Shown here: positions 1 to 11,617 of the stretch, one piece after another
Position numbering within the stretch: position 1 is the stretch's first letter
Layout: every line of letters starts with the position of its first letter
Origin: Tubulanus polymorphus
Taxonomy: Eukaryota; Nemertea; Palaeonemertea; Tubulaniformes; Tubulanidae
Direction of reading: 5' to 3'
Length of the DNA: 64,000 nucleotides
Assembly: GCF_964204645.1 (NCBI RefSeq)
Contig: NC_134032.1
Coordinates: 11,464,275 to 11,528,274, forward strand
The notes under the pieces: generated by a model
Told to the model about the DNA's origin: nothing
What the model saw: only the letters and a program-made list of their open reading frames with translations
Databases searched by the model: none
Program-made: the position numbers and the translations under genes

Positions 1-844
1 TAGTCTGAATACCAGTCGTTGATGTATCACATAGAGGTTAACTCCTGTTAATTGCAATGCAACAACTGATTTTAATGTCATATCATACCTTTGTACTAAA
101 ATAAATTAATTAGTTACCTTGTTGACTTTGAAAACGTGTTTTATAATAGCATTTTTGTTGATTTAAATCGCGAATGAGTGAATTTATTGATTTGAATTGA
201 TTGCCACAATCGGGATTTCCAATACAGACTTAATTAATAAAATGTGCAAATTCAATATGTCTCTCAAAAATTACTCTAAATGTTAATTGTTGTTGATAAA
301 CGCATAAATTTTGGTCAATTTTAACCTTAAGAATTTGAAACAAGAATAATATCTGCATTGGCATCAATGTCAGTCCAAGTTCAAGTCCGAATCCGTAATT
401 TACACTCCCCTGATGCACCACGAAAAACCGCCATATTTGTTATGTTGCTTCACTTCAACTATTTTTTGAGGCGACTAGTCAAAAGTTTGAGCTACTACGA
501 TCGTCAAAAGCTACATAGGATTACCAATTTATGCACAAACAATAGTTAACTTCCGTCTGATTACAGAAAAGTCAGTTTGAGGTAAGTTGATGGTGTTTTA
601 AGGGGTGAAATAGACGCTCTAAATCTCGTCCCTCAAAATGAGGGACGAAAATTAACCTTATATGAGCACCTTATATGAGCACTTGCCCTAGACGTTGTTT
701 GGGAACAACGCGGGGCTAGGTACTAGACTATATAAACTAGTGGATATTTTGCCAATGCGGCATATTTTAGTAAAAACGCTAATTTGCCAATGGCTTTATA
801 CAATAGGATATAGTAATAAAATAAGACAATAAAATCATTATATT

Positions 845-945
845 GGGTGTAGGGTTAGGGTTTCGATAGGGTTAGGGTCTAGAGGGTCCAGAGGGTTAGG
901 TTTAGGGTGAGGATTAGGGTCTGTTTTTATCCCTAGGGATAGGGT
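845..945. repeat. Degenerate TTAGGG-like interstitial repeat
   Basis: Several GGTTAGGG and TTAGGGT words occur within about 100 bases, separated by irregular spacers. This resembles a decayed telomere-type or simple GT-rich repeat. It is too irregular and too short to be a telomere. Confidence 0.4.
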
Positions 946-989
946 TAGGTAAAGGTGAGGCTATATGTGTAGTGAAAATTACATGTGGT

Positions 990-1075
990 TTTGAGTGAGC
1001 CTGGTGGTCTAGTGGGAATATGTTACGCTAGTAATCTGCTGGTCCGGGTTCGAATCCTCTGTTCTCCACACTTTC
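990..1075 (+). repeat. tRNA-derived SINE head
   Basis: An A-box-like TGGTCTAGTGG is followed about 40 bases later by a perfect B box, GGTTCGAATCC. The T stem does not pair fully and the acceptor stem is not convincing, so this looks like a tRNA-derived SINE (pol III promoter) rather than a working tRNA gene. Confidence 0.45.
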
Positions 1076-1485
1076 CTTGAATTTTCGCACCTCTGTACGC
1101 ATGCGCGGCGTCAATTAGCCAATCAAAACCCACCACTGGCAAAATAGCGTTAACAGGAATAATACCGCATTGGCAAAATATCTACTGCCTAAAAACTATA
1201 GACATTGGATTAACGGATTATCGTTTTTACGATTACCTACTACAACTCTGGGTTAAGTGCAGATCCGCACCTCTCGTGATTGACACAATCTGCTGAATGA
1301 CAGAATCCAGGCTAAAATCTTTCTAGTGAAGATATCTTAAATTAACCAATGGCAATGTACTGAATTGCTGAATTTTGAATCTGAAACATCCAATCCAATT
1401 GACCAATTAATGTAATTGGAATTGAATTTGCAATGCCGATATCGTAGATCGTTAAGTCTCCTAACGGGAGAATATCAGTAATACC

Positions 1486-1626
1486 GACGTACCTGGTACC
1501 AATTACGAGTTATATTCATCAATTCAAAAGCTTAATTAAGCATGAAAACGGCGTTGAAACGTGGCAGCCTCATTCGATTTTCGCTTTCTCAATTGTGCAC
1601 AGCACCAGTCTTTGTAGATGGCGCCA
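1486..1626 (+). repeat. Dispersed repeat, copy 1 (partner at 28968-29105)
   Basis: About 140 bases match 28968-29105 in the same orientation. Shared words include ATTACGAGT, TATTCATCAATT, AGCTTAATTAAGC and AAACGGCGTTGAA. The flanks do not match. The element is unclassified and no coding capacity is seen. Confidence 0.6.
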
Positions 1627-1954
1627 ACGTACGGTAGAGCACAGTCCATTCAAGTCAAATGTCCTTTATTCAATTTTGATATATATAAATATCGAAATTG
1701 AAATAATTATTTCACGAAAGAGCAGCCGAAGCAAATTACATAAGACAACTACGGAAAGTTGATTCTTACGCACGATCTAGCAATCTCATCAAATTTCCCC
1801 GACTTTTCCCTGAATTTCTTTCACAAAATTCCGTGACAATTCAAGGAAAAGACTCATTATCCCTCACTTTTAGTTACTGATAAGTCACCGCGCTGGGCAC
1901 CGTGCGATTTTATCAAAATACAACAATACATGTTATAAAAATCGAATGTGTTCA

Positions 1955-2040
1955 GGTCAAAATTATGAACCGTTTTCATGTGCCGTTAGCCTTTAATTTT
2001 CTGCTAAAACGTTGGTGTTCACCCATGACTGGGAATTTTA
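1955..2040 (-). pseudogene. Decayed zinc-finger fragment
   Basis: Read on the minus strand, this keeps pieces of the family's last finger (CATGAAAACGG followed by TTCATAATT, the HMKR-x-H-N signature) but no full Cys pair and no open frame. It is probably the remains of a further terminal exon of locus D. Confidence 0.4.
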
Positions 2041-2405
2041 GATGCGCAACTCGGATGACTCCAAGGTTCAACCGACATCGCCACAGCGCATCCAATAGTC
2101 GATTTGGAGATACCACACTGGTTCGATTACAGTGAAATTGCCATCAGAATCCGGATTCTAATTATCATTTTATGATAACAGAATCGAGCATCGTTTACGT
2201 ACCACATTCAAAAGACAGAACAAGACTCCGTCAGAATCCCACTTGAAAGAGTGCAAGACTCGGTTAAAAACACATGAAAATCTCTCAGTTTTTATTTCAA
2301 TATACATGTACAGTAGTTATTTAGACTTATGAGTTCCAATCATTTTGAATCGAATATAATCATAGGATATAATATTTCACGATAAGAAAATTGATGACAT
2401 CAAAT

Positions 2406-3193
2406 TTATGCATTTCGAGTACAATTCAGTTTTTCGCCGGTGTGAATTCGCTCGTGATACTCACGACTAGCAGGATAAGGAAACCATTTATCACAAAACC
2501 GACATTTGTACTTCTTAGAAACAACAGCCTTGACCTTCCCAATGTTATGAATCAGTCTTTCATGCCGACTAATGCTTGATTTCAGCGTAAAACGTTTCTC
2601 GCACATCGGACATTTGAACGGTTCTACACCAGTGTGAACTCGCCCGTGTTCCTTCAAATGGAGACGAGTTTTCATCCGCTCATCACGAAACCGACATTCA
2701 AGGTCGTTCATTGTAATGAGCCCGTTTCATGTGCAAGTTACAGGATCCTCTCCTGAGTGAAACGTTGATCACACATTTGAACGGTTTTTCAAACGGTGTG
2801 AATTCGCTCATGGACCTTCAAATCTGAGCGATATTTCCTTCGTTTATCGCAAAACTGACAATGAAACGGTCGTTCATTTGTACATCGAAGAACACGTTTC
2901 ATATGCCGATCAAGGTTCAGCGAGAAATGTATCCCGCACGTCGGTTTTTCGCCGATGTGAATTCGCTCGTGTTGTTTAACATCTGCAGCTGAATTGAACC
3001 TGTCATCGCAAAACTGATATCTAAAAAGGTTTTTCATCGATATGAACGCGTTTCATGCGCACATCACATTGTGAAGTGAAACGACGCTCGCAAATCGGAC
3101 ATTTGAACGGTTTTCACTGGTGTAAGTTCGCTCATGGCGTTTGAAACATTTAGATATTTCATTCTCGTTTATCGCAAAACTGATATTTATCGT
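2406..3193 (-). pseudogene. Broken zinc-finger array following exon D2
   Basis: Two minus-strand open stretches (3037-2789 and 2711-2406) and shorter pieces encode recognisable C2H2 fingers joined by TGEKP-type linkers. Frameshifts, small deletions and lost ligands separate them. The fragment at 2711-2406 still has intact C-x2-C...H-x4-H and C-x2-C...H-x3-H fingers. These were once the 3' continuation of exon D2 or a neighbouring exon, and no acceptor is visible in front of them. Confidence 0.6.
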
Positions 3194-4233
3194 TCATCGG
3201 TATGAACCAGTTTCATGTGCGTTTTTCGGGTCGATTCCGAGCAAAACATTTCTCACACATCGGACATTTCTCATGTGCTCTTTACAATGTGATTTCCTTT
3301 CGAAGCCTCGTCCGCACGTTGGACATTTAAACGGTTTTTCGCCGGTGTGAATTTGCTCGTGTCGGGTCAAATGTTGGCGACATTTCAATCGTTGATCGCA
3401 AAAATGACATTTCAAAAGTCGTTCAGGATGAACCCGTTTCATGTGCAGCGTTAAGTTCGATTTTAGCACAAAACACGATTCACACTTCAGACATTTAAAC
3501 GGTCGTTCATCAGAATGAACGTGTTTCTCGTGGCGTTTACAGGCTTCTTTCAGCGTGAAACATTTCTTGCACATTGGACATTCAAACGGTTTTTCATTGT
3601 TATGAATCAGTTTCATGTGCCGATTACAGTTTCCTTTTTGATTGAAACACAACTCGCACCTCAGACATTTAAACGGTTTTTGGCCGGTGTGAATTTGCTC
3701 GTGTTGTTTCAAATGGCGACTAGTTTTCAAACGTTTATCGCAAAATTGGCATTTAAACGGTCGTTCATCGGTATGAACCAGTCTCATGTGCCCTATACAC
3801 TGTTTTTTCAGTGTGAAACCTCTCTTGCACATCGGACATTTAAACGATTTTTCACCGGTGTGCTCATGTTCCTTAAGATTGGCGCTAGTTTTGAAACGTT
3901 TATCGCAAAACTGACACTGAAATGGTCGTATATTTGTATGAACACGTTTCATATGCCGATTACAGGTCGCTTTCTGCATGAAACGTTTCTCGCACGTCGG
4001 GCATTTAAACGGTTTTTCACTGGTGTGTGTTCGCTCATGTTGTGTATGATCTGCGGTCATCGTCGAGTCAGACCCAGATCGATAGATGACTCCACTAGTA
4101 CTAACAGGGTTGATGTCAACCCCTTTACACCCTGTAGCTACTTTCATTCGACCTTGAGCATTGACCTTTCCAGCGGGCAGATGACTCAGGTCAACAGACG
4201 GCAGTAATTCACACGGCACATCGTATACGACAC
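3194..4233 (-). CDS. Terminal zinc-finger exon D2 (locus D), open but truncated
   Basis: The acceptor TTTTGTAG is followed by GT in phase 1, giving G-V-V-Y-D-V and the family prologue (CELLPSVDLSHLP...GKVNAQGR). About nine C2H2 fingers follow. Finger 2 has lost two residues (HEHTGEK in place of HERIHTGEK). The last finger ends after HMR, where a deletion shifts frame into an unrelated 18-residue tail. D2 is the only locus D exon still open from acceptor through many fingers, so it could still be used, for example as a distal exon of locus L, but the frameshifted end and the damaged locus D argue for decay. Confidence 0.55.
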
Positions 4234-4479
4234 CTACAAAAGAAGGGAGAGAATCCAGATTTTAATTAATGATGGCACATCAACATTTCCGTCACCACAG
4301 TTCGGACCAGTTAGAATTCAACAAATGGCAAAATTAAGGGTATCCGATTTAGGATTCGGACACTGTCCCTTCAAAAGGTTGAAGAAATTACAATATTCCA
4401 ACCAATAGTTGAACTTGAATATATCGCATTTGCGATTTTATCCTCAAAATACAACAATAAAGTTCTAAAAATGTGTCTA

Positions 4480-4725
4480 GGTAAAAAAACGAACCATTTT
4501 CATGGTTTACTTCCTGCGTTAACATTGTTCGGCCGCACACCGGACATTTAACGGTTTTCACGAGCACTCATGTCGTATAACAATCTCTACGGTTTTTGTC
4601 CATGCAACCTCGACGTAATCAGTCTCCAAAGCTACGAAGTCACCATCCCCGACATATTCCGCTTATTTTCGATCTGTGTCACCATCAATTTCAGGTTGCC
4701 ACGTCAGTCCAATTAAAAAAAAACC
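4480..4725 (-). pseudogene. Decayed terminal exon between D1 and D2
   Basis: The minus strand shows fragments of a C2H2 finger (CATGAAAATGG, CCGTTAAATGTCCG, GCACTCATG linker remains) and a family-like 5' part. No continuous frame remains. It belongs to the decayed locus D array. Confidence 0.45.
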
Positions 4726-5058
4726 ATTGAAATAGCCACCAGAATCTGGATTTCAATTTTCCATCTACTGATCACAGAATTAAGCATCGTTTACATGCCG
4801 CATTTAAAAGGCAGAAATAAGACTCCAGATATCTCTGTCAGTGTAAGCATTCCGCTTGGAGGAGTGCAAGAGTCAGTTAAAAACACAAGAAAATCTTTTA
4901 GTTTTCAATTTAATATATAATATTCTACAAGAATTTAAAACATCGAATTATACATTTTGATCCCAAGTAGAGACTTTACCTTATCTTAATTTGATAATTA
5001 ACAAAAGAGCAGAACGTAAGATAACCGATGACCAATCATTATCCGAGGTACATCAAAT

Positions 5059-6472
5059 TTACAAATCAAATGTATTTGGCTGAAAATAATGAATGCGTTT
5101 CATGTGCTGTTTGCAATTTCCTTTCTTATTGAAACGTCGCTTGCACATCGGACATTTGAACGGTTTTTCGCCGGTGTGAATTCGCTCGTGTTGTTTCAAA
5201 TGGTCGTGAGTTTTCGTCTGTTTCTCGCAAAACTGACATTTAAACGGTCGTTCAATGAGATGAATCCGTTTCATGCGCAGCATTTCAGATTGGTTAAGAT
5301 TGGTTTCAGCGCGAAACATGATTCATGCATCGGAAATTTAAATGGTCGGACGTTCATTTGTATGAACACCTTTTATATGCCGATTACAGTTCTATGACTG
5401 CGTGAAACATTTCTCGCATGTCGGACATATAAACGGTTTTTCACCGGTGCACACTTGCTCCGTGTCGTTTAATATCTGCAGCGGTAATGAACCTGTCATC
5501 GTGAAACGGACATTTAAACGGTTTTCATTGATATGAACCAGTTTCATGGGCGCGTCACTTTGTGATTTAACTGTGAAACAATGCTTGCACATCGGACATT
5601 TGAATGGTTTTGGTGTGTATGTGCTCGTGACGTTTCAAATCTTTAACGGTCGTTCATCGGCATTAATCGGTCTCATGTGCTGTTTACAGTTCTTTTTCAG
5701 CGTGAAACCTCTCTTGCGCGTCAGACATTTAAACGGTTTTTCACCGGTGCGAATTTTCGCTCATGTTCCTTAAGATGGGCGCGAGTTTTCAAACGTTTAT
5801 CGCAAAACTGGCATTTAAACGGTCGTTCATCGGGATGAACATGTTTCAAGTGCGCGTAACTGTGTGATTTCTGTTTGAAATGTAGCTCGCACATCGGACA
5901 TTTAAACGGTTTTTTCGCCGGTGTGAATTCGCTCATGTTCCTTAAGATGGGCGCGAGTTTTGAAACGTTTATCGCAAAACTGGTATTTAAACGGTCGTAC
6001 ATCGGTATGAAACAGTCTCATGTGCTGTTTACAGTACCTTTTCAGCGTGAAACCTTTCTTGCATGTCAGACATTTAAACGATTTTTCACTGGTGTGTATT
6101 AGCTCGTGTCCCTTGAGATTGGCGCGAGTTTTAAAACGTTTATCGCAAAACTGACACTGTAATGGTCGTATATTTGTATGAAAACGTTTCATATGCCGAT
6201 TACAGTTCACTTTGTGCATGAAACGTTTCTCACACGTCGGACATTTAAACGGTTTTTCACTTGTTAGTATTCTGTTGTGTTCAGCGCGATCCGTATTCAT
6301 CAACTGTTTAGACTTATGTTTATAGGTGGCTCCACTAGCACTACCAGGCTCGATGTCAACCCCTTCAAATCCTGTTGTGATATTAAATCGACCTTGACCA
6401 TTGAACTTTCCAGGGGGCAGACGACTCAGTTCAACAGACGGTTGTAGCTCACGCGTTAGTTGTATCCGACAC
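5059..6472 (-). pseudogene. Terminal zinc-finger array D1, frameshifted (locus D)
   Basis: The acceptor CTCTTTGTAG|GT is intact, but relative to P10 one base is missing just after GTGTCGGATAC, so the phase-1 frame reads G-V-G-Y-N-stop. Beyond it, the frame spreads over at least four pieces (6498-5902, 6002-5721, 5592-5392, 5319-5059) holding ten or more fingers. One finger has Cys replaced by Tyr (YQFCDKRF). The end is still recognisable: CKQHMKRIH, YFQPNTFDL and stop. It was once one of the longest arrays of the family and is now a pseudo-exon. Confidence 0.75.
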
Positions 6473-6719
6473 CTACAAAGAGTTGTGAGAGAATCCAAAT
6501 TTTAATTTAGCTTACCATCATTTCATATATTTCCACCACCGCAATTCGGACTAGTTACATTACAATTCAACAACTTGCAAAATTTCGGGTTGGACACTGT
6601 CCCTACTACTCAATAGAAACTAAATTCAGTGTAAACTAGAATTTATTTCTTGTTCCTTTTATCATCAAAATAGAAAACACCGTTCCAAAAATAAAATATG
6701 TCCAGGACAAAATTATGAA

Positions 6720-6909
6720 CTGTTTACACAAAATCGGCATCTCATTTTTGTGGATTTGTCTCCATGGATTTGTCATTATTGGACGCAGTGATATTTGCCT
6801 GTTACGCCGCTATTGGTTTTTCCTTGCGACACAGTATTTTTACGTTTGATGACCAGACACCGCATCTAAGAAGTGGTCAGTTCCCATGGTCCATCGGTGA
6901 AAGCACCAC
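6720..6909 (-). pseudogene. Remnant of the P1-type first terminal exon (locus D)
   Basis: The acceptor CTTTGCAG|GT is kept, and the first residues read GGAFTDGPWELTTS before a stop at 6866; P1 reads GGAFTDEPWEPTTSG. After the stop, sequence matching P1 continues (ATGCGGTG, CGTAAAAATACTG, GTCGCAA) but the fingers are gone. The P1-type exon was thus the first terminal exon in locus D as well as in L and R. Confidence 0.65.
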
Positions 6910-7059
6910 CTGCAAAGACCCACAAGAACTGACGATGTCGACGATTCGACGAAGGGGGCGTTTCATCAACTTGAACACGAAATGCCGGTTCGATGAGAAA
7001 AACAAGATATTTCGCATCCTTGGAAAAAACGATGAGACCTAGAAAACTCATATAAAGTA

Positions 7060-7740
7060 ATCGGTTGCACAGGAAGGTTATAAAGTGCGTTTGTTCTAGT
7101 ACTCAACTTTCCTTGACGAGAACAAAAAACTGGGTAACGAAAATTCCACAACATTTATCAAATATCGAGACGATAAGTCAATATTTTTCTCAAAAACCAT
7201 TTTCTATCTACAAACGAAGACCGATGACACTGAGATGACTGCTGATTGCATCACGCCGCTTGACTGATGGAAAAACCTCTTCCCAAAGTATACCCATCAG
7301 AAATTTCAATGAAAAATGGCATACTATTTGGAAGCTGCAGCTCTCGGAATTCAGGGCAAGAATTACCTTTTCAGGCACAAAATAGGTCACCCACAGCTCT
7401 TGTGTGTCTAATCGACCCAATTGTACTCATGCTGATGTGCTATAGGGGTTTAAAAACATACGTGAAAGATCAAAATATTGATTGAAGCGTCTTAAAAATC
7501 AAAACTTCAAGAATACGTAAAAACATTGAAACCATTCTTCGAAACTTCCAGATATAACTGGATTCCATATACTGATGAAAAGTGAACGCAATTGCCGGCA
7601 GCTACTAAAAGTCCCAAGTGGGCTAAAAACCCTAAATTCTTCATACAATGAACAAACTGGACCAGGGGCAAACTTATTAAGATGCTTGCTTTTTCAACAA
7701 ATTTGGTCTTTAAAACTCAACCATATATGAATAGGTAAGA
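7060..7740. other. Intron of locus D with dispersed-repeat sequence
   Basis: No gene seen. The part near 7540-7640 shares phrases (GAAAAGTGAACGCAATTGCC, AAACTTCCAGATATAAC) with 13930-14045 and 25060-25160, so a dispersed repeat occupies the place where loci L and R keep a conserved intronic block. The proximal 100 bases resemble the start of the locus L intron. Confidence 0.5.
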
Positions 7741-7757
7741 TCACTGTTCTCACCTAC

Positions 7758-8580
7758 CTGTACGAATAACACTGTCAGCGGTTCCCGGTTGTGTATCATG
7801 TTGTTGTTGTTGTACGATCTGTTGAGTTGAATAATCTACGTCATCGTCGCTTCCTGAAGATATTTCAATCGGTTCAATCATAACGCCTACGACTTTTCTG
7901 TTACCTCGGTAACGATGCGATCGTTTGAACGGATGCGTATTGGTATCTGCGGTATTTGTATCAGTTAATTGCTCACTGTATTTTAGTACGACTTTTTCGC
8001 CACCGGTGGCGCCGCTGAACAGTTCTAATCGTTTGAATGACACAGATGAACTTACGATCGATTCTAATTGTTCTAACGCGTTATTGCAGCTGGAGACCGC
8101 CGGGGGCGGGGGTGTCGATAATCCACTTTCACTCGGCTGTTCGATATAAGTCTTGATTCGTCGATGCTTCGTCAACATTTGAATCGTCGGGAATCGTAGA
8201 ATCGTTCGATTCGTCCTCGGCATTTTTAATACTTTCTAAAGTTGATTTGCTTTCGGCGCTCAATAAAATTTCACAACCATTTGAATCTAGAACTGAGAAA
8301 TTGACGGTTTCCGCCGATGCTGAGCTGACCGGAGCTGTTGCCGTCGACGACACAACATTCTCCGATTCATTCAATTGTTGCTGCGATACATCGGTAACCG
8401 ATGGTTTCAAGTCGATTCCTGAGAGTAACGAAATTTTAAATTCACCACCAAGTGGAGCTAATTCAACAGGTGTTGTACCGCTTTGAACTTCAAATTGTCT
8501 TTTTTGTCTGGTTTTTGGTTGATTCGCATCGGGCGTTTCGCTTCCATCTCCGGACATTTGTATTTGTCCATGTCTCTGAC
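7758..8580 (-). pseudogene. Common exon 2, decaying third copy (locus D)
   Basis: The acceptor (TAATCAG|GT) and donor (G|GTAGGTGA) are intact and the ends align with exon 2 of L and R. Inside, about 110 residues are missing: the text jumps from FEVQSGTTPVE to LAPLGGEF, so the KAVKRRR patch, the RG-rich stretch and much of the Q-rich region are gone. A net 5-base deletion after STNQ shifts the frame, and the exon is 823 nt, not a multiple of three. The SIM core (IEISSGSDDD) survives, but both SUMO consensus lysines are lost (GVMIEP in place of KNEPMKIEP). Unless an indel-correcting event exists in RNA, no normal protein is made. Confidence 0.8.
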
Positions 8581-8909
8581 CTGATTACAAAAAATGTATA
8601 TTCACAGGGAATTTACCAATATTTAGACAACTTTAGCCCTTTACTTTTCCTAAAGTCGCTTATCAATGAGTGTTTACACCGGAAGATGTCTTTCCATAAG
8701 TTAATTAGTAAATATAAGATTTAACTAATTTTCAATTGCCTAAGGCTCCTCAAATTAGTATTACCACCAGATGTTGTATTCCAATACCACCTGTACCCCA
8801 TTTTTCTATTTATGAATCAATTTGTTTTTGTTACGAATCCCTTTCATCCTGACTTCTATTTGAAGCCCAAAACCAATGAATTTGAGGTAAGATTTTTTTA
8901 AGGACAAAC

Positions 8910-9057
8910 CTTTAGTTTGACGTCGAGACATCCATCTAAACCAGGTATTATCATCGGCATCAATAACTAATTCATCTAACCAATCCATGTGTCGACGCAG
9001 ACAACTTTTGAAAGCATCGTCACGTACGTGCACCTCGACACCTTCCAACAGCAACAT
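8910..9057 (-). CDS. Common exon 1, third copy (locus D)
   Basis: This encodes the same 49-residue N-terminus as L and R with a single change (HVRDDAF in place of HVREDAF). It starts at the ATG after GTGACGTTGAA, with an in-frame TAG six codons upstream, and ends in phase 1 at a good donor (AAAG|GTTTGT). This copy is intact although its partner exon 2 is broken, so it is either recently orphaned or held by gene conversion. The protein family is not recognised, and it is not a BTB domain as far as I can see. Confidence 0.75.
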
Positions 9058-9372
9058 TTCAACGTCACTTCCCTAGCTCAATCTATCTTCTCGGTTTCAG
9101 AAATTGAAAGTAGGGCACCTAAAAACGTCTGGCATTCACATTTGACTATAGCTAGTTACCTAATCGTTGGTGGTAAGCTTTTAATGTGGTTTGTGAAAAT
9201 ATCCGATCGTGAAACTAAACCACAGACAGGTTACTGACTAATTTAACTACTACCATTGTATCGCCACATCTTTGTTTGTTTGTAGAACAAAATTGTAGAG
9301 TTGAGTAGCAAGTGATGTATTTTGTAGGTAGGGGAAGCCTAAATAAATATGCTATATTTCATTTCATCTCGG

Positions 9373-9412
9373 TTCATCTCGGCAAAATACGTCATCTCGG
9401 TAATAAGGATGA
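9373..9412 (-). repeat. Short dispersed repeat, inverted partner at 28693-28734
   Basis: The reverse complement of this 40-mer matches 28693-28734 almost exactly (GGTCATCC, TTATTACCGAGATGACG, TATTTTRCCGAGATGAA). Both copies lie upstream of a common exon 1, but in opposite orientation relative to it. Confidence 0.55.
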
Positions 9413-9619
9413 CCCCTGATATGAGCCACAGGGACTTGTCACAGTTGATATTGAATGAATAAAACCAATATCAATGACCAGATCCACTATCCCTGTATAA
9501 TATAAAAATGTTATCTTATTATACAGTTGCAGGAATACTGGTACCCCCATCGGCCCATCATTCGTCTTATCCATATTATCAATATCAATCGTGACAAGTC
9601 CCTGTGATACGAGCCCCTG
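9413..9619. mobile_element. Fold-back MITE-like element
   Basis: About 42 bases at the left end (CCCCTGATATGAGCC, ACAGGGACTTGTCAC, TTGATATTGA) are repeated in inverted form at the right end with few mismatches. About 120 bases of unrelated sequence lie between. There is no coding capacity and no clear target-site duplication. Confidence 0.55.
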
Positions 9620-11106
9620 TGGTTTAAATCAAATTCTTCATACATTAGGTGGGTAAAAGTGCATATCCGCACCTCTACGCGTAAACGGTTCAATCAATTA
9701 CGTTCAATATCATTGTTTCAGATTCAAAATGTCATCAGCAATTCAGTACATTGCCAGGCATTCCTTTACTTTCGCACCGCACTATGTTCCACTCTGTCTA
9801 CGTCCTTCAAACTTATGTCACTGGTGTATTTTTGTATGAGGAATCTTATGGTGAAGTCCGTTTTTTAATATCTCCAACAGAAAATAAAATTCGCTTTTTT
9901 ATAAAAAATTTAGATTTTTAATCGAGGTCGAATCCTAGCCGTGCTCGTGCAGGTCTCAGAAATCACCGGTCCCCAGAATTACGAGCTCAGCGGAGTTGAC
10001 TGTAATGCCAAACCAAACTATCATTATTCCGGATGCTGGAGATGTAATTAGTCGGTTATTCGTTATAGTTTAGCGTTCCAATAAAGGCCCCACACTAAAC
10101 CAGATAGGCCTATCAAACCTGGCCAAAACTACTGAAATTCATTTGTTGTGTTTTTATTGTTTGTGGAATAGCTACAGAATTCTGGTGCATACGATGCTCG
10201 CTTTCCTATATAGAACATACAAAAGTGCCCTTTTTATAATTTAAGAACACCCGTTTCAAAAATCCTGGCTACGGGCTTGTTTATGAAGGGTTAATTAAGA
10301 TTTCAATAGAAAATAATAGTAATAATAAATAGTACTTGAATTCAATTTTCCCACCCTTCAGGACCCAGAATGCCATGGGACAAAGATTAACATTTCTAAT
10401 GAGCAGTTCCAAGATGCATGGAATCGACTTCGGTCGGGCACCGGCGGCGTGCATTATGGGAGGGTATGTGCAGCTGAAAAATAGCGCTATTTTTCAGATT
10501 TCCGCTATGATTATCAGGTTCCCACTGTAGCACGTATTCACTCTTCGTTTAATGAAAAAAGAGAAATACCTTTCGGACCTAAGAAGGACCTTGATTACAG
10601 GACCTTGTGGGTGCTGATTATTTCTACGAGCATGTGCTGCTAGAAGGGTTTTCTAAATCAGGGAAAATCTTCCAGTCCAAAAACAACGAATTGATATCCA
10701 GGGAGGTTAAAAATGGAACTGGTTCCCGATTAATTACGAGATTATTTACAAACGTTTATCACCATTGTTCAAGTAGGTTTTGCTTCCAGACGGGATCCGC
10801 ATGATAACAACGAAAACTAAATTTGATTAAATTAATTCACGATTTTATTTCAAACGAAAAAAATATATCCTTAGAAGTGAATGAAAATACGAAAAAACAC
10901 GGGATAATAATTTTTTAGCAAATGTGAATCGAGTTTTTAGATAGATTTGAATCGAGTGTTGCCGAATCCAGTGATTACTTCATGGTGGTCAGGTCAGGTT
11001 TTTCAGAATGTTGTTTTCAAAATAATGATAGAATAGAATTACGTATTTTCAATGAGGTTACCTCTATTTTAGAGAGTCCATGCTGGAATTAACTATCTTT
11101 AAATAG

Positions 11107-11152
11107 AATGAATACAACGAGACAAATACAACTGTCTCGTTGTATTTATTCT
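11107..11152. repeat. Short perfect hairpin
   Basis: AATACAACGAGACA and its inverse TGTCTCGTTGTATT flank a loop of about 10 bases. The role is unknown. A second, smaller hairpin (AGTTAGCTCAT/ATGAGCTAACT) lies about 60 bases further on. Confidence 0.5.
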
Positions 11153-11372
11153 ACACCGGGGTCCGGTCCAGTTCCACAGTTCTGATTTAAGATTTCACTC
11201 CGAGTTAGCTCATCGAAAATGAGCTAACTTTAACTCAGAGCTCAATCTCACTCACAATTACAGTGGAACTGGGTCCAGCTGGTTAACACGGCTACTCTAC
11301 GAAAGTTTGAGGCCATCATCAAAGTCCAAAGTTGACCTCTTCGATATCTTTTTTTAATCAAAACATATTCTT

Positions 11373-11617
11373 TTATACAAGAAAATACCCATGTTTTCCG
11401 ACCATGTGAGTTTTCAATTCCACTTTCTGTTTGTATCGTTTGGGGCAGAGATGACAGGCGTACGGGCGCTCGCCAGTATGTACGCGGATGTGAGTTTGAC
11501 AAGCGCTTCTCGATGGGAATCCTTTGTTACATAAGCTACACTTGTAAGGTCTGGGCGGACGCGGATACAGATGCGATAATGTATTATCCCAAATAACTTC
11601 TGGTCTGTTGCCTTCAC
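11373..11617 (-). CDS. Terminal zinc-finger exon M12 (locus L), no ATG
   Basis: Found from the splice phase: acceptor AATTTTGCAG|GT, then an open frame of 81 codons from G-E-G-N-R-P to TAA at 11373. It has two fingers, C-SL-C..H-IRV-H (helix positions -1/2/3/6: S,S,A,T) and C-HL-C..H-MVGK-H (Q,V,E,T), linked by TGERPYA. It lacks the usual prologue and the NFD tail and is the last intact exon of locus L. The frame has no upstream start, so it makes sense only as a 3' exon. Confidence 0.75.

Larger units (their letters stand above)
1..1950. other. Non-coding, repeat-rich left end
   Basis: I see no gene here. The stretch holds degenerate TTAGGG-like motifs (about 845-945), a tRNA-like SINE head (about 990-1075) and one copy of a dispersed repeat (1486-1626), each listed separately. 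The short open frames have no splice context and no recognisable domain. Confidence 0.6.
9058..11372. other. Non-coding spacer between loci D and L
   Basis: No gene supported. It contains a short repeat (9373-9412, inverted partner at 28693-28734), a fold-back element (9413-9619) and a perfect-looking hairpin (11107-11152). The rest is AT-rich and featureless by eye. Confidence 0.5.

Noticed and set aside
845-945. True telomere or telomere fusion
   Set aside because: The TTAGGG words are few, irregular and interrupted, so only an interstitial or simple-repeat remnant is supported.
990-1075. Possible functional tRNA gene
   Set aside because: The boxes are good but the stems do not pair and no convincing anticodon arm is seen. 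A SINE head is more likely.
3515-4207. Plus-strand frame of 230 codons opposite D2
   Set aside because: Complement of repeated zinc-finger sequence. Such frames appear opposite most finger arrays of this window because of the repetitive codons.
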